Positions 1 to 8,322 of a stretch of 16,523 nucleotides of DNA are shown piece by piece (position 1 is the stretch's first letter; every line of letters starts with the position of its first letter). This DNA comes from Pseudomonadota bacterium (lineage in GTDB: Bacteria; Pseudomonadota; Gammaproteobacteria; Steroidobacterales; Steroidobacteraceae). The position numbers and the translations under genes are program-made. The DNA is taken from assembly GCA_021805275.1 (NCBI GenBank), contig JAJZFQ010000090.1, forward strand, positions 1-16,523, written 5' to 3'. Below the pieces are notes generated by a model, which saw nothing but the letters and a program-made list of their open reading frames with translations, was not told where the DNA came from and ran no database searches.

Positions 1-12
1 GCTGCTCATCGC

Positions 13-1185
13 TCAGGTCCGCTCTGTCGGATCGTAGAGCCGCTCATGCTCCAGGATCGCGTAGCGGTCGGTCATGCCCGCGATGTAGTCGGCGACCGCG
101 CGGGCCCGGCCGGCCTCACCGTGCATTGTCTCGGCTTGCTTCGCGAGCGCCTCATGTTCCGGTGGCATGAGCTGGATGTCCGACATGAACGCGCTGAACA
201 ATTCCTGGATGACCCGGCGGGCCTTGCGGGTCATGCGCAGCACCTTGTAGTGCCGATAGACGCGCTCGCGCAGGAACCGCATCAGTTCACGATGCTCCTC
301 CAGCGTAGCCTCGCTGAGGCCGATCAGCGGCCTCGGTTGCATGCGCACATCGTCGATTGACGCGGGGCTGACCGCGTCTATGCATTGCTGACTCGAACGG
401 ATCAGATCGACCACGATGTGGTTGATCATGCGGCGGATGACCTCGTGTACCAGCCGCCGCTCGCCGAGATCCGGGTGCTCGGCAATCACCAGCTGGTGCT
501 GGCGGCGGAACATGCGCATCTCGTTGAGCTGCTGCAGATCGATCAGTCCGGCGCGTATGCCGTCATCGACGTCGTGGTTGTTGTAGGCGATCTCATCCGC
601 AAGATTGGCGATCTGTGCCTCGAGGCCCGGCTGCTGGTGGTGCAGGAAGCGTTCGCCGAGCTCGCCGAGCTGCTGCGCGATGCGTGCTGAGCAGTGCTTC
701 AGGATCCCCTCGCGGCATTCGAACGTCAGGTTCAGCCCGGGGAATGCGGCATAGCGCTCCTCAAGTTCATCCACTACCCGCAGTGACTGCAGGTTGTGCT
801 CGAACCCTCCGTGGGGGCGCGTGCACTCGTTGAGTGCATCCTGCCCGGCATGCCCGAACGGCGTGTGCCCGAGGTCGTGGGCGAGGCTGATCGCTTCCGT
901 GAGCGTCTCATTGACCCGTAGCGCCCGCGCCACGGAGCGGCCGATCTGCGCGACCTCGATCGAGTGCGTGATGCGCGTGCGGTACAGGTCGCCCTCATGG
1001 TTGACGAAGACCTGGGTCTTGTACACGAGACGTCGGAATGCATTGGAGTGAATGATCCGGTCCCGATCACGCTGGAATTCGCTCCGAAATTCTGGCTTCT
1101 GTTCAGGAAAACGCCGCCCGCGCGAGCGCTCGTCATGCGCGGCATAGGGGGCAAGCGCGCCGGAATCAGATTGTGCCGTGTTCAT
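13..1185 (-). CDS. dgt: Deoxyguanosinetriphosphate triphosphohydrolase-like protein (HD-domain dNTPase)
   Basis: Predicted cytosolic metal-dependent HD-superfamily enzyme that hydrolyses dNTPs to the deoxynucleoside and triphosphate, helping control nucleotide pools. In the 390-aa product I see the N-terminal signature [13 protein letters not shown] (about residues 41-53), then H74 in [10 protein letters not shown], the HD pair H103-D104 in [11 protein letters not shown], and a distal aspartate D197 in [11 protein letters not shown]. Together these form the H...HD...D metal site. Length and motifs fit the shorter Dgt-like family rather than the 505-aa E. coli Dgt. The frame stays open upstream to 1275, but that extension is arginine-rich low-quality sequence lying inside aroB. 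The ATG at 1185 lies 10 bp after the aroB stop and begins a normal Dgt N-terminus, although no strong ribosome site precedes it. It is the last visible gene of the aroK-aroB-dgt group. Substrate preference cannot be read from sequence. Confidence 0.93.
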   Translation of the reverse strand: MNTAQSDSGALAPYAAHDERSRGRRFPEQKPEFRSEFQRDRDRIIHSNAFRRLVYKTQVFVNHEGDLYRTRITHSIEVAQIGRSVARALRVNETLTEAISLAHDLGHTPFGHAGQDALNECTRPHGGFEHNLQSLRVVDELEERYAAFPGLNLTFECREGILKHCSARIAQQLGELGERFLHHQQPGLEAQIANLADEIAYNNHDVDDGIRAGLIDLQQLNEMRMFRRQHQLVIAEHPDLGERRLVHEVIRRMINHIVVDLIRSSQQCIDAVSPASIDDVRMQPRPLIGLSEATLEEHRELMRFLRERVYRHYKVLRMTRKARRVIQELFSAFMSDIQLMPPEHEALAKQAETMHGEAGRARAVADYIAGMTDRYAILEHERLYDPTERT

Positions 1186-1195
1186 GTTCAAGCTG

Positions 1196-2284
1196 TCAGC
1201 CGAGGTGCGCGTCCAGGGTACGCCGCAGCGGCGCCTCCTCGTACTCGGCGGTGACGAACGCTGTACCGATCGCACGCAGCAGCACCAGGCGGATCCGCCC
1301 CGCGAGCACCTTCTTGTCGATGCGCATGTGCTGGAGCAACGTGTCGGGCGTCAGGTCCGCAACGTGCGTCGGCAGATCGAGGTGCTCGATGAGCCGCACA
1401 ACCCGATCCAGGTCGGTGCGGCTGAGCCAGCCGCTCTCGAACGACATTCGTGCCGCCATGGCCATTCCCGCGCCCACGGCTTCCCCGTGCAGCCATCGCC
1501 CATAGCCGGTGGCGGACTCGATGGCGTGCCCGAAGGTATGACCGAGATTGAGCAGCGCGCGCTCGGCGTGTTCGCGCTCATCCTGTGCAACGATGGCCGC
1601 CTTGATTTCGCAGGAGCGGCGGATGAGGTGCGCCAGGGCGCCCGGCTCGCCGGCTAGCAGCGCCCCCACATGGCCTTCGATCCAGTCGAAAAATTTGCCG
1701 TCTCGGATCAGGCCGTACTTGAGCACTTCGGCCAGCCCTGCGCGCAGCTCCCGGGGTGGGAGGCTCGAGAGAGTTGCGGTGTCGGCAAGGACCGCCGCAG
1801 GCTGGTGGAACGCACCGATGAGGTTCTTGCCACCGGGATGATTGACTCCGGTCTTCCCACCGACGGCGGAGTCGACCTGCGCCAGCAGGGTGGTCGGGGC
1901 TTGCACGAATGAAACGCCCCGCTGATAGATCGCCGCGGCGAATCCGGCCATGTCGCCGACCACGCCGCCGCCGAGCGCGAGCACTGCGCAATCGCGACCG
2001 AAGCGGTTCGCCACGAGCACATCGACGATGCGCGCCACGGTGTCGAGGGTCTTGTGCGACTCCCCGTCAGGCAGGAGCGTTGCAATCGTCCTGCGTGGCT
2101 GCAGCGCGCTCTGGAGAGCCTCCAGATAAAGCGGCGCCACGGTGGTGTTGCTGACGATCAGCACGTCGCGCGCGCGCACGCAGCGCCCGACCAGCGCCGC
2201 ATCGCGCAGGACGCCTGCGCCGATCACGATCGGGTAGCTGCGCGCGCCCAGCTCGACGGTCAGTGTGTCTACCGTTGCGCTCAT
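1196..2284 (-). CDS. aroB: 3-dehydroquinate synthase
   Basis: Second step of the shikimate pathway: NAD-dependent, metal-dependent cyclisation of DAHP to 3-dehydroquinate in the cytosol. The 362-aa product has the usual family length. Visible motifs are DGESHKT (residues 73-79), the nucleotide-binding glycine segment [11 protein letters not shown] (105-115), the substrate loop with [13 protein letters not shown] (142-154), [11 protein letters not shown] with E186, [10 protein letters not shown] with H249, and [10 protein letters not shown] with H266. E186, H249 and H266 match the family's zinc ligands. The start ATG is 9 bp downstream of the aroK stop and the frame runs intact to a TGA 10 bp before dgt, so the three genes form a tight operon. 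The aroK-aroB pair next to pilQ is standard synteny in Pseudomonas- and Xanthomonas-like genomes. Nothing about the gene is unusual. Confidence 0.98.
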   Translation of the reverse strand: MSATVDTLTVELGARSYPIVIGAGVLRDAALVGRCVRARDVLIVSNTTVAPLYLEALQSALQPRRTIATLLPDGESHKTLDTVARIVDVLVANRFGRDCAVLALGGGVVGDMAGFAAAIYQRGVSFVQAPTTLLAQVDSAVGGKTGVNHPGGKNLIGAFHQPAAVLADTATLSSLPPRELRAGLAEVLKYGLIRDGKFFDWIEGHVGALLAGEPGALAHLIRRSCEIKAAIVAQDEREHAERALLNLGHTFGHAIESATGYGRWLHGEAVGAGMAMAARMSFESGWLSRTDLDRVVRLIEHLDLPTHVADLTPDTLLQHMRIDKKVLAGRIRLVLLRAIGTAFVTAEYEEAPLRRTLDAHLG

Positions 2285-2293
2285 GAGGGCAAT

Positions 2294-2812
2294 CTAGCGG
2301 ATCATCTGCACGATGTCGCGGACCACGGCCTTGATTTGCCGTCCGTCCGTCGTGACCGTGAGGTCGGCGATGGAGCGATACAACGGGTCGCGGATCTCCA
2401 TCAGCTCGCACAGGCGAACGGCGGGATCCTCGATCCCGTTGAGCAGCGGTCGCTGGCGTCCCGGCTTGACCCGCTCGACCTGCTGCTCCACCGAGGTCTG
2501 CAGGTATACGACCCAGCCGTTCTCGGACAGCATGCGCCGATTCTCGGGGAGCAGAACCGCGCCACCGCCCGTAGACAGAACGACATGGCGCAGCACGGCC
2601 AGACTGGCGAGCACCTCGCGCTCCCGTTCCCGAAATCCGCTCTCGCCTTCCTTGTCGAATATGAAGGGAATGTCGACACCCGTGCGCCGCTCGATCTCCG
2701 CGTCGCTGTCATGGAAGGGCACGCGCAACAGCCGGGCGAGGCTGCGCCCGACAGCGGACTTTCCCGATCCCATCGGGCCGACGAGGAAAATATTGGGTGG
2801 CTTGCCGTGCAT
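2294..2812 (-). CDS. aroK: Shikimate kinase
   Basis: Phosphorylates shikimate at the 3-OH with ATP, fifth step of the shikimate pathway, cytosolic. The 172-aa product is a complete P-loop kinase of normal length. Visible are the Walker A motif GPMGSGKS (12-19), the shikimate-binding DSD motif (D35-D37), R61 in GFRERE, the STGGGAV loop (80-86), the lid RQRPLL (119-124) and R141 in RDPLY near the C-terminus. The ATG at 2812 gives the expected few residues before the first beta strand. Upstream is a 210-bp gap to pilQ; downstream is aroB after 9 bp. Transcription may come from read-through of pilMNOPQ or from a weak promoter in the gap (see 2877-2898). AroK and AroL cannot be told apart by motifs alone; the synteny favours aroK. 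Confidence 0.97.
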   Translation of the reverse strand: MHGKPPNIFLVGPMGSGKSAVGRSLARLLRVPFHDSDAEIERRTGVDIPFIFDKEGESGFREREREVLASLAVLRHVVLSTGGGAVLLPENRRMLSENGWVVYLQTSVEQQVERVKPGRQRPLLNGIEDPAVRLCELMEIRDPLYRSIADLTVTTDGRQIKAVVRDIVQMIR

Positions 2813-2888
2813 AGGTCACCCAGAGGATATCAAGCTGCCATGCCGGACAGGGCAGCGCTGGCTGCGCTTTTCCGCAATTATTCAGGCC

Positions 2889-2927
2889 CGCGCCGCGGGG
2901 TGCGGGGCTTTACCGGGCCGCGGCGCG
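2889..2927. repeat. GC-rich inverted repeat upstream of aroK
   Basis: Perfect 10-bp arms at 2889-2898 (CGCGCCGCGG) and 2918-2927 (CCGCGGCGCG) with a 19-nt loop. It sits in the 210-bp pilQ-aroK gap. Just downstream of it in the minus-strand reading direction is an AT-rich patch. That patch contains AATAAT (plus positions 2877-2882), which could serve as a -10 element for aroK, but no good -35 is visible 16-18 bp further upstream. No U-tract follows the stem, so it is not a classical terminator. Its function is unknown; it could be a mRNA processing or stability element between the pil and aro parts of the transcript. Confidence 0.5.
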
Positions 2928-2989
2928 AAGGGTCATCCAGGGCCTTGAGAGGCGATTGCCGCGCACTCGCGGCTCCCTCCCTGGTTCTC

Positions 2990-3012
2990 GCCGGCCCGCA
3001 GGGCGGGCCGGC
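2990..3012 (-). terminator. Stem-loop just after pilQ, terminator-like without U-tract
   Basis: Perfect 10-bp arms GCCGGCCCGC (2990-2999) and GCGGGCCGGC (3003-3012) with a 3-nt loop, beginning 11 bp past the pilQ stop codon. The position is right for a transcript end or 3' stability hairpin, but the bases following it on the minus strand (GAGAACCAGG) are not U-rich. Intrinsic termination would therefore be weak, and partial read-through into aroK is plausible. The structure is seen directly; the role is inferred. Confidence 0.45.
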
Positions 3013-3022
3013 GCATTGCCCT

Positions 3023-5203
3023 TTAGTAGACCACCGGGTTCTGGCGGACGATCTTCGGCGTCACGAACACCAGCAACTCGTCCTTGTTGTTCGTGTGAGC
3101 GGTGTTCTTGAACAGATGTCCGATGATCGGAATATCGCCCAGCCAGGGCACCTTGTTGATGGTGTCGGTATCGTTCGTCTGCAGGATTCCGCCGAGGACC
3201 ACGGTCTGGCCGTCATTCACCAGGACCTGGGTGGTCACTTCGCGGGTATCGATCGCCGGCACCTGCACGCCGCCCGAAGCGACCACTTCCTGGCCGATTT
3301 CGTCGTCGCGCACCTCGAGGTTGAGGATGATGCGGTTATCCGGCGTGATCTGCGGGGTGACCTTCAGTTCGAGCACGGCTTTCTTGAACGCGATCGAGGT
3401 CGCGCCGCTCGAGGCGGACTGCTGGTACGGGATCTCCACGCCCTGCATGATCTCCGCCTGGCGTTGGTTGGCCGTGATCACCCGCGGCGAGGAGACGATC
3501 TTGGCCTTTGTCTCTGCCTGCGCCGCTGAGAGTTCCAGGTCGATCAGGTAGTTCCCGCTTAGGATGCCGAAGGCGATCGAACCGGCCGGGTTGCTCACCG
3601 GCAGGTTGACGTTATAGCGATTTGAGGCGCTCGAGCCCGTCGGGATGGTGATCGGGGAGCCCGGCCCGCTCGCCGCCCTGCCGGCGGCGAGATTGGTGAT
3701 CGCCGAGCTCACCATCGTGTCGGTGGCCGTCGAGGTTCCGGAGGTCGCGACGATACCGTTGGCGCCGTTCGACTGATAGTCCGTCAAGCCGAGCTGCGTG
3801 CCGAGTTGGCGCTGGAAGTCGTTGCTGACGAGCACGATGCGCGCCTCGATCAGGACCTGACGGACCGGCACATCGAGCCGGTGCACCAGCCGCTGGATCT
3901 GCGCGAGGCGCTCGGGCGTATCCTGCACCAGCAGCGTATTGGTGCGCTCATCGACCGTCACGCTGCCGCGCTTCGAGAGCAGCGAGTGTCCCTGCGACTT
4001 GATCAGCGAGGCCAGATCGGCTGCCTTGGCGTAATTGACCTGGATGTATTCCGAGCGCAGCGGTTCGAGCCGTTGCACGGCGTTCGCCGCGGCGAGCTCG
4101 GCCTTCTCACGCGCGGCGAGCTCGGCCTGCGGCGCAACCAGGATGACGTTGCCCTGGTGGCGCTCGCCGAGGCCCTTGATCTCCAGGATCAGGTGCAGCG
4201 CCTGGTCCCACGGAACGTCGTGCAGGCGCAGCGTCACGGCACCATGCACCGAATCGCTGACCACGATGTTCTGGCCACTGGCATCGGCCAGCAGCTGCAG
4301 CACCGCGCGCACCTTGATGCTCTGGAAATTGAGCGACAGGCGTTGACCGGTATATTTCGGTCGCAGCGCCGCGGACTGGGCCTGCGACACGGGTCGCAGC
4401 TCGACCACGTACTGAGTGTCGGCCTGGTAGGCCATCTCAGTGAACGCGCCGGCCGCATCGATCGTGATCCGCGAGCCCTTCGAGGTGCGCGTCACCGAGA
4501 AATCGGTGACCGGCGTGCCAAAGTCCGTTGCATCGAATCGACGCAGGAGCTTCGCGGGCACGGCGGCGTGGCTGAAATCCACCACCACCTGATTGCCGAG
4601 CTGGCGCAGGTTGACCGGAATATGCGGATCGGACAGTTGGACCAGGATCCGGCCAGCGCCGTCGCTGCTGCGACGGAAGCTGATGGTGCGGATCTGCCAG
4701 GGCGCAGCCAGTCCGGCGTTCGCCGCCGCTGCGCTCTGGGCACTTGCGACGGCCGCGGCGCGCTGTGCGTCGTCGGTGCCCGCCGCGCCCCGACCGAGGG
4801 TCACCAGAATCGTGTTGCCCTGCTGGTGCAGACCGTAGGTCACCATCGAGTCCAGGTTCAGCACCAGGCGCGAGCGGTGGCGCGTTCCGGCGGCCACGAT
4901 CGACTCCAGGCCGTCCGACTTGACGCTGATCTTGTTCGAGGGCAGCGCGAGCCCGGTATTCGGCAGATCGATGACGATGCGCGCCGGATTGTCCATGGTG
5001 AACGACAGCGGCTTCGGTGCCGGTCCGGACAGCTGCAGCGTGAGCTGCATCTGTCCATGGGGCAGCTGCTGCACCCCGACCGATTGCAGCGCGATCTGGG
5101 CGTCGGCCGCGCGAGCGGGTCGGCCCGCAATCATCGCGACGGCGAGGAGCAGGGACAGGGCGGCTGCGTCCACGACGCGCGACATCCGCGAAAAGACTTT
5201 CAT
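3023..5203 (-). CDS. pilQ: Type IV pilus secretin PilQ
   Basis: Outer-membrane secretin that forms the multimeric gate through which the type IV pilus extends and retracts. With the ATG at 5203 the product is 726 aa. It has a signal peptide of about 32 residues (basic start, hydrophobic core, ARA cleavage site), two AMIN peptidoglycan-binding domains (about 36-133 and 169-268), and an STN/N0 domain (about 288-356). An alanine/glutamate-rich linker, an N1 secretin_N domain (about 384-446) and the secretin barrel domain (about 558-721) follow, the last with the hallmark VPWLGDIPIIGHLF at 685-698. A Ser/Thr/Gly-rich insert lies before the barrel. The frame continues to a GTG at 5245 that would overlap the pilP stop. 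I prefer the ATG at 5203 because AGGGAG lies 7 nt upstream and the signal peptide starts there. Last gene of pilMNOPQ. Confidence 0.97.
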   Translation of the reverse strand: MKVFSRMSRVVDAAALSLLLAVAMIAGRPARAADAQIALQSVGVQQLPHGQMQLTLQLSGPAPKPLSFTMDNPARIVIDLPNTGLALPSNKISVKSDGLESIVAAGTRHRSRLVLNLDSMVTYGLHQQGNTILVTLGRGAAGTDDAQRAAAVASAQSAAAANAGLAAPWQIRTISFRRSSDGAGRILVQLSDPHIPVNLRQLGNQVVVDFSHAAVPAKLLRRFDATDFGTPVTDFSVTRTSKGSRITIDAAGAFTEMAYQADTQYVVELRPVSQAQSAALRPKYTGQRLSLNFQSIKVRAVLQLLADASGQNIVVSDSVHGAVTLRLHDVPWDQALHLILEIKGLGERHQGNVILVAPQAELAAREKAELAAANAVQRLEPLRSEYIQVNYAKAADLASLIKSQGHSLLSKRGSVTVDERTNTLLVQDTPERLAQIQRLVHRLDVPVRQVLIEARIVLVSNDFQRQLGTQLGLTDYQSNGANGIVATSGTSTATDTMVSSAITNLAAGRAASGPGSPITIPTGSSASNRYNVNLPVSNPAGSIAFGILSGNYLIDLELSAAQAETKAKIVSSPRVITANQRQAEIMQGVEIPYQQSASSGATSIAFKKAVLELKVTPQITPDNRIILNLEVRDDEIGQEVVASGGVQVPAIDTREVTTQVLVNDGQTVVLGGILQTNDTDTINKVPWLGDIPIIGHLFKNTAHTNNKDELLVFVTPKIVRQNPVVY
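4089..4128. repeat. Short direct repeat inside pilQ linker
   Basis: An identical 16-bp sequence, GCGGCGAGCTCGGCCT, occurs at 4089-4104 and again at 4113-4128, spaced 24 bp start to start and so in frame. It encodes the repeated AELAA motif in the helical linker between the N0 and N1 domains. It looks like a small in-frame duplication that lengthened the linker. Confidence 0.7.
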
Positions 5204-5241
5204 TCTCGAACTCCCTGCATGAGCGTTCGCTACCGGATTAT

Positions 5242-5754
5242 TCACTGACTGAGTCCCAGGGCTGCCGGCCGCTTCACGAACCCGCCGAGACCGTCGGGGA
5301 CGATCTCGGCCAGCCGGATTTGAGTCGGGGTGATCTGAATGATTCGGCCATCGTTCTGGCCCATGTAGTTGCCGATCGCCACGCGATGGACAATCCCGTC
5401 CTTGGTCTGCACCAGGCCGTAGACGACGTTGCCGAGGCGCATGGTGCCAACCATCGTCAGCGTGTCGAGCGGAAAGCGCTCCAGGTACTGCCGCGGCCGC
5501 GAGGAGTCGGGGCGTATCGCGCCGACTCCGGTCGGCTCGCTGGGCACGAATGGCGAGCGCATGTTCTGATCGTCGTACGTGAAGGTCTCGTATTTCGGTA
5601 CTGTCGGCAGCGGCTCGACGTGCCCGCCCGGCTGATGCTCGACGCGGGTGATGAAGCGCTGCACGCTGCCCTCGCCGCCCGAACAGGCGGCCAGCACCAG
5701 GCAGGCAAGCGCCGTGCCGGTGCGCTTCAGTCCGCGGGTGTGGCTCGTGGTCAT
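5242..5754 (-). CDS. pilP: Type IV pilus lipoprotein PilP
   Basis: Periplasmic lipoprotein of the pilus alignment complex; it links the inner-membrane PilN/PilO dimer to the N0 domains of PilQ. The 170-aa product starts with a basic segment and a short hydrophobic stretch ending in the lipobox LAAC (residues 21-24), so Cys24 would be lipidated. Next comes a flexible Pro-rich linker with YDDQNMRSPFVP, the region known to contact PilN/PilO. The C-terminal beta domain has LERFPLDTLTMVGTM and the G-rich strands around VHRVAIGNYMGQNDG and are typical of PilP. The ATG at 5754 is preceded by GGGGAGAG at suitable spacing. The gap to pilO is 19 bp and the short gap to pilQ implies co-translation. Length is usual for the family. 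Confidence 0.96.
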   Translation of the reverse strand: MTTSHTRGLKRTGTALACLVLAACSGGEGSVQRFITRVEHQPGGHVEPLPTVPKYETFTYDDQNMRSPFVPSEPTGVGAIRPDSSRPRQYLERFPLDTLTMVGTMRLGNVVYGLVQTKDGIVHRVAIGNYMGQNDGRIIQITPTQIRLAEIVPDGLGGFVKRPAALGLSQ

Positions 5755-5773
5755 TCCGGTCTCTCCCCGCGCC

Positions 5774-6439
5774 TCAGCGCGGCCCTCGGCGCGCGGGACG
5801 GGCGAACTTGTGCTTGGTGGCGCGCTGCGCGCTCATCTCGTCCGCCGTGAGATAGCGATAGGTCTTTGCCGTCAGCGTCAGGGACAGATTGTCGAATCCG
5901 CCGTTGGCGAGCGGCTTGATCTGGATGTCGTGCAGCGTCACGATGCGCGACAGCGCGGCGATGTCGCTGACGAATGCGCCGAACTGGTGATAGCTCCCGG
6001 TGAGCTGCATCTGGATCGGCAGCACCGCGTAGAACTCCTTCTGCGTCTCCTTGCCGGGCTTGAACAGGCGCTGCTTCAGGCCGGCCGCGCTCGCGGTGTC
6101 GGAGATGTCCTCGAGCAGGTTCGGCACCTGGGTCTTGCCCGGCAGCTGGCGCAGCAGCGCGCCGAAGGAGCGGCGCAGGTCCTTCAGCTGCTGGCGGTAG
6201 ACGTTCAGGTTGGCCGCGACGCCGTGCTTGACCATGAATTCCTGGCGCAGCGCCTGCTCCTGCTGCTCGCGCCGCACCAGTTCCGGGCGCACCGTCTGCC
6301 AGACGAACAGGTACACGAGCACCAGCGTGAGGACCAGGAACGTCAGGCCCACCACCCCGGCGAGCACCGGCAGCGGCCAGCGGCCTGGGTCGCGGGGGTC
6401 GAGACCGCGCAGCTCCTCGAGCACTTCCTGGACGTTCAT
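5774..6439 (-). CDS. pilO: Type IV pilus inner-membrane assembly protein PilO
   Basis: Bitopic inner-membrane protein that heterodimerises with PilN and connects to PilP in the pilus alignment complex. The 221-aa product has a short cytoplasmic N-terminus (about 22 residues) and one transmembrane helix at about 23-47. A predicted coiled-coil with many Glu, Gln and Arg follows to about residue 110, then a ferredoxin-like periplasmic domain containing the PilO signature LPGKTQVPNLLEDIS (about 97-111) and TGSYHQFGAFVSDIAAL. A basic C-terminal tail (KHKFARPARRGPR) follows. The start ATG overlaps the pilN stop by 4 bp (ATGA) and is preceded by GGAGGA about 8 nt upstream, so translation is coupled but has its own strong ribosome site. 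Confidence 0.96.
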   Translation of the reverse strand: MNVQEVLEELRGLDPRDPGRWPLPVLAGVVGLTFLVLTLVLVYLFVWQTVRPELVRREQQEQALRQEFMVKHGVAANLNVYRQQLKDLRRSFGALLRQLPGKTQVPNLLEDISDTASAAGLKQRLFKPGKETQKEFYAVLPIQMQLTGSYHQFGAFVSDIAALSRIVTLHDIQIKPLANGGFDNLSLTLTAKTYRYLTADEMSAQRATKHKFARPARRGPR

Positions 6440-7035
6440 GCGCCATGTCCTCCGTTGGCCACGACGCTGCCGCTACCCGGTGCGCCGGCCTTGGCGGATT
6501 TTGGCGAGATCACCTTCGCGTCGAGCGTGAAGCTCGAGCCGGGCGAGCCCTTGCCCGCCTTGATCACTTCGAGCTCGGCGTTGGTGAGCCACGCGGAATG
6601 ATCGATGTTGCGCATGAAATCCGACACGCGGGTGCTCGACTGGGCCACGCCCTTGAAGTGGATGTGATCGCCTTTTTCGCTCACCGCGGTCAGGTACAGA
6701 CCCTGCGGCACGGTGCGCACGATCTGGTCGAAGACGTGCACGATCTGCGGCCGTGAACGCTGCAACTGCTCGATGATGTGCATGCGCGCGAGGAACTTGC
6801 GCTTGGTCTTCTCCAGGGAGTTGATCTCCCCGATCTGATGATCGAGCACCTGGATCTGCGAGCGCAGCAGGTCGTTGCGCCGGATCTGGGCGCTGATCAG
6901 CGCGCTATAGACAATGTGCACGGCGAACGTCACCACGCCGGCGCAGATTGCGGCGGCGGCCAGTGCGACCAGAAAGGTGAGCTTGCGCTCTTTGCGCTCC
7001 GCCTCACGCCAGGGCAGCAGGTTAATCCGCGGCAT
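6436..7035 (-). CDS. pilN: Type IV pilus inner-membrane assembly protein PilN
   Basis: Bitopic inner-membrane protein; its cytoplasmic N-terminal peptide docks on PilM and its periplasmic part pairs with PilO. In the 199-aa product the PilM-binding motif INLLPWR is seen at residues 4-10. A transmembrane helix follows at about 21-44, then a coiled-coil, and a periplasmic ferredoxin-like domain containing IVRTVPQGLYLTAVSEKGDHIHFKG-like strands (no more than the family core is quoted here). The C-terminus is Gly/Ala/Ser-rich low complexity, a little longer than usual. The start ATG comes 1 bp after the pilM stop, and the end overlaps pilO by 4 bp. The order M-N-O-P-Q is the conserved one. Confidence 0.96.
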   Translation of the reverse strand: MPRINLLPWREAERKERKLTFLVALAAAAICAGVVTFAVHIVYSALISAQIRRNDLLRSQIQVLDHQIGEINSLEKTKRKFLARMHIIEQLQRSRPQIVHVFDQIVRTVPQGLYLTAVSEKGDHIHFKGVAQSSTRVSDFMRNIDHSAWLTNAELEVIKAGKGSPGSSFTLDAKVISPKSAKAGAPGSGSVVANGGHGA

Positions 7036-7036
7036 G

Positions 7037-8101
7037 TCAGTCGAAGCTCCTGAGCGCCAGACCGCAAGCAGTCAGCAGGGCCGTCGCGTCGCGGTGCACC
7101 GCTTGCGTGCGTGCGCGCGCCGACAGCTTCATTTGTCCCAGCGGGTCGCCTTTTTCGGCGGCGATGCCGACGCGGCTGGCGATGACGTCGGCCACGCCCG
7201 GGATGTTGGCGCAGCCGCCGCACACCAGGATCTTCTCCGGCTGCTCGCGCCCCGATCCGGAGGCCAGATAGAACTGCAGCGAGCGGTTGACCTGCTGGGT
7301 CATGTCGTCGATGAACGGATCGAGCACCTCGGACTGGTAATTACCGGGTAGCCCGCCTTCCTTCTTGGCGCGCCCGGCCTCCTCGAGCGACAGGCCATAG
7401 GTGCGCATGATTTCCTCGGTGAGCTGCTGGCCGCCGAAGGCGAAATCGCGGGTGTAGGTGACCTTGAGACTGCGCAGCACGCTGAAGGTCGTGCTGCTCG
7501 CCCCGAAGTCCACCACCGCGATGGTGCGGTCGATGCCGCCGTCCGGCATCTGGTGGGTGAGCAGCCGGCAGGCGCTCTCGAGTGCAAACGCCTCGACATC
7601 GACGATTTTGGCGGTCAGTCCCGCGGCACGCACGGCCGCCTGGCGCTGCTCGACGTTCTCTGTGCGGGTGGCCACGAGCAGGACATCGTTGGTTTCGGCA
7701 TCCTTCTCCGATGGCCCGATCACCTGGAAGTCGTAGCTCACCTCGTCCATGGGGAACGGGATGTACTGGTCGGCCTGCATCTGCACCTGCGCCTCGAGGT
7801 CGCTGGCGCGCAGCGCGCGCGGCATCTGGATCACCTTGGTGATGGCGGCGTCACCGCTGATCGCGAGCGCGACCTCGGTGTTTTTCGTGCCGGAGCGCTT
7901 CACGGCGCGACGCACGGCCTCGCCGACTGCTTCGGCGTCCACGATGCTCTTCTCGTTGATCGAGTTCACGGGCGTCGCTTCGGCCGCATAACTCTCGACC
8001 CGATACTGCCCACCGGCCATGGTGAGCTCGATGAGCTTGATCGAGGACGTCGTTATGTCAAGTCCAAGCAGTGGGCGGTGCTTCCGCGGGAAGAGGAACA
8101 T
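7037..8101 (-). CDS. pilM: Type IV pilus actin-like ATPase PilM
   Basis: Cytosolic FtsA/actin-like ATP-binding protein that recruits the PilN cytoplasmic tail and couples the alignment complex to the pilus motors. Visible actin-fold motifs are LLGLDITTSSIKLIEL at the N-terminus (phosphate 1), the phosphate-2 segment VVDFGASSTTFSVLR and ILVCGGCANIPGV (adenosine motif); the connecting GGQQLTEEI segment is typical of PilM. The frame reaches a GTG at 8140. I choose the ATG at 8101 because AAAAGGA lies at proper spacing upstream, the GTG has no usable site, and the resulting 354 aa begins about ten residues before LLGLDI, as in known PilM proteins. First gene of the operon, divergent from mrcA. 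Confidence 0.97.
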   Translation of the reverse strand: MFLFPRKHRPLLGLDITTSSIKLIELTMAGGQYRVESYAAEATPVNSINEKSIVDAEAVGEAVRRAVKRSGTKNTEVALAISGDAAITKVIQMPRALRASDLEAQVQMQADQYIPFPMDEVSYDFQVIGPSEKDAETNDVLLVATRTENVEQRQAAVRAAGLTAKIVDVEAFALESACRLLTHQMPDGGIDRTIAVVDFGASSTTFSVLRSLKVTYTRDFAFGGQQLTEEIMRTYGLSLEEAGRAKKEGGLPGNYQSEVLDPFIDDMTQQVNRSLQFYLASGSGREQPEKILVCGGCANIPGVADVIASRVGIAAEKGDPLGQMKLSARARTQAVHRDATALLTACGLALRSFD

Positions 8102-8162
8102 TTTTTTCCTTTTCAGGGTCTTACGCCTGAAAATAGCCACCCCTGGTGAATATTCGAGCCAC

Positions 8163-8189
8163 TATATATCAGCGCAAGGTTAAATTGAA
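8163..8189 (-). promoter_or_regulatory. Candidate promoter of the pilMNOPQ operon
   Basis: On the minus strand TATATA (plus 8163-8168) resembles a sigma70 -10 box. TTCAAT (8184-8189) lies 15 bp upstream, a short spacing and an imperfect -35. The segment is strikingly AT-rich against its surroundings and lies about 60 bp before the chosen pilM start. No convincing sigma54 -24/-12 element was seen. The position is plausible; the exact boxes are uncertain. Confidence 0.4.
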
Positions 8190-8205
8190 CGTGAGCCGCC
8201 TCACG
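8190..8205. repeat. Inverted repeat abutting the pilM promoter (possible operator)
   Basis: Arms CGTGAG (8190-8195) and CTCACG (8200-8205) are separated by 4 nt and directly adjoin the candidate -35 of the pilM promoter. A dyad of this size could be a regulator binding site or chance in GC-rich DNA. No known operator is recognised. Confidence 0.3.
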
Positions 8206-8322
8206 GAAATGCGAGCCGCGTCGGTCCCGGACCCCCACCGGGTGGCCAAAGTGGCATGCAGCACCCGTTTCCGGAGCCCGGAGCGGGCCTGCCGGACCCC
8301 CCCGGGGGCTTGCGCTTCGAAC

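Noticed and set aside
1186..1275. N-terminal extension of Dgt to 1275
   Set aside because: The 30 extra residues are Arg/Ser-rich, lie inside aroB and have no family counterpart.
2054..3529. Plus-strand frame covering aroB, aroK and the pilQ end
   Set aside because: It runs antisense across three real genes and shows no domain; a product of high GC.
3806..5248. Long plus-strand frame opposite pilQ
   Set aside because: Antisense shadow of a clear secretin gene; composition is Arg/Gln/His-rich without motifs.
8095..8110. Phase-variable homopolymer at the pilM start
   Set aside because: The run of seven A's lies between the ribosome site and the ATG. Slippage would only change spacing slightly and not the frame, and seven bases is short.
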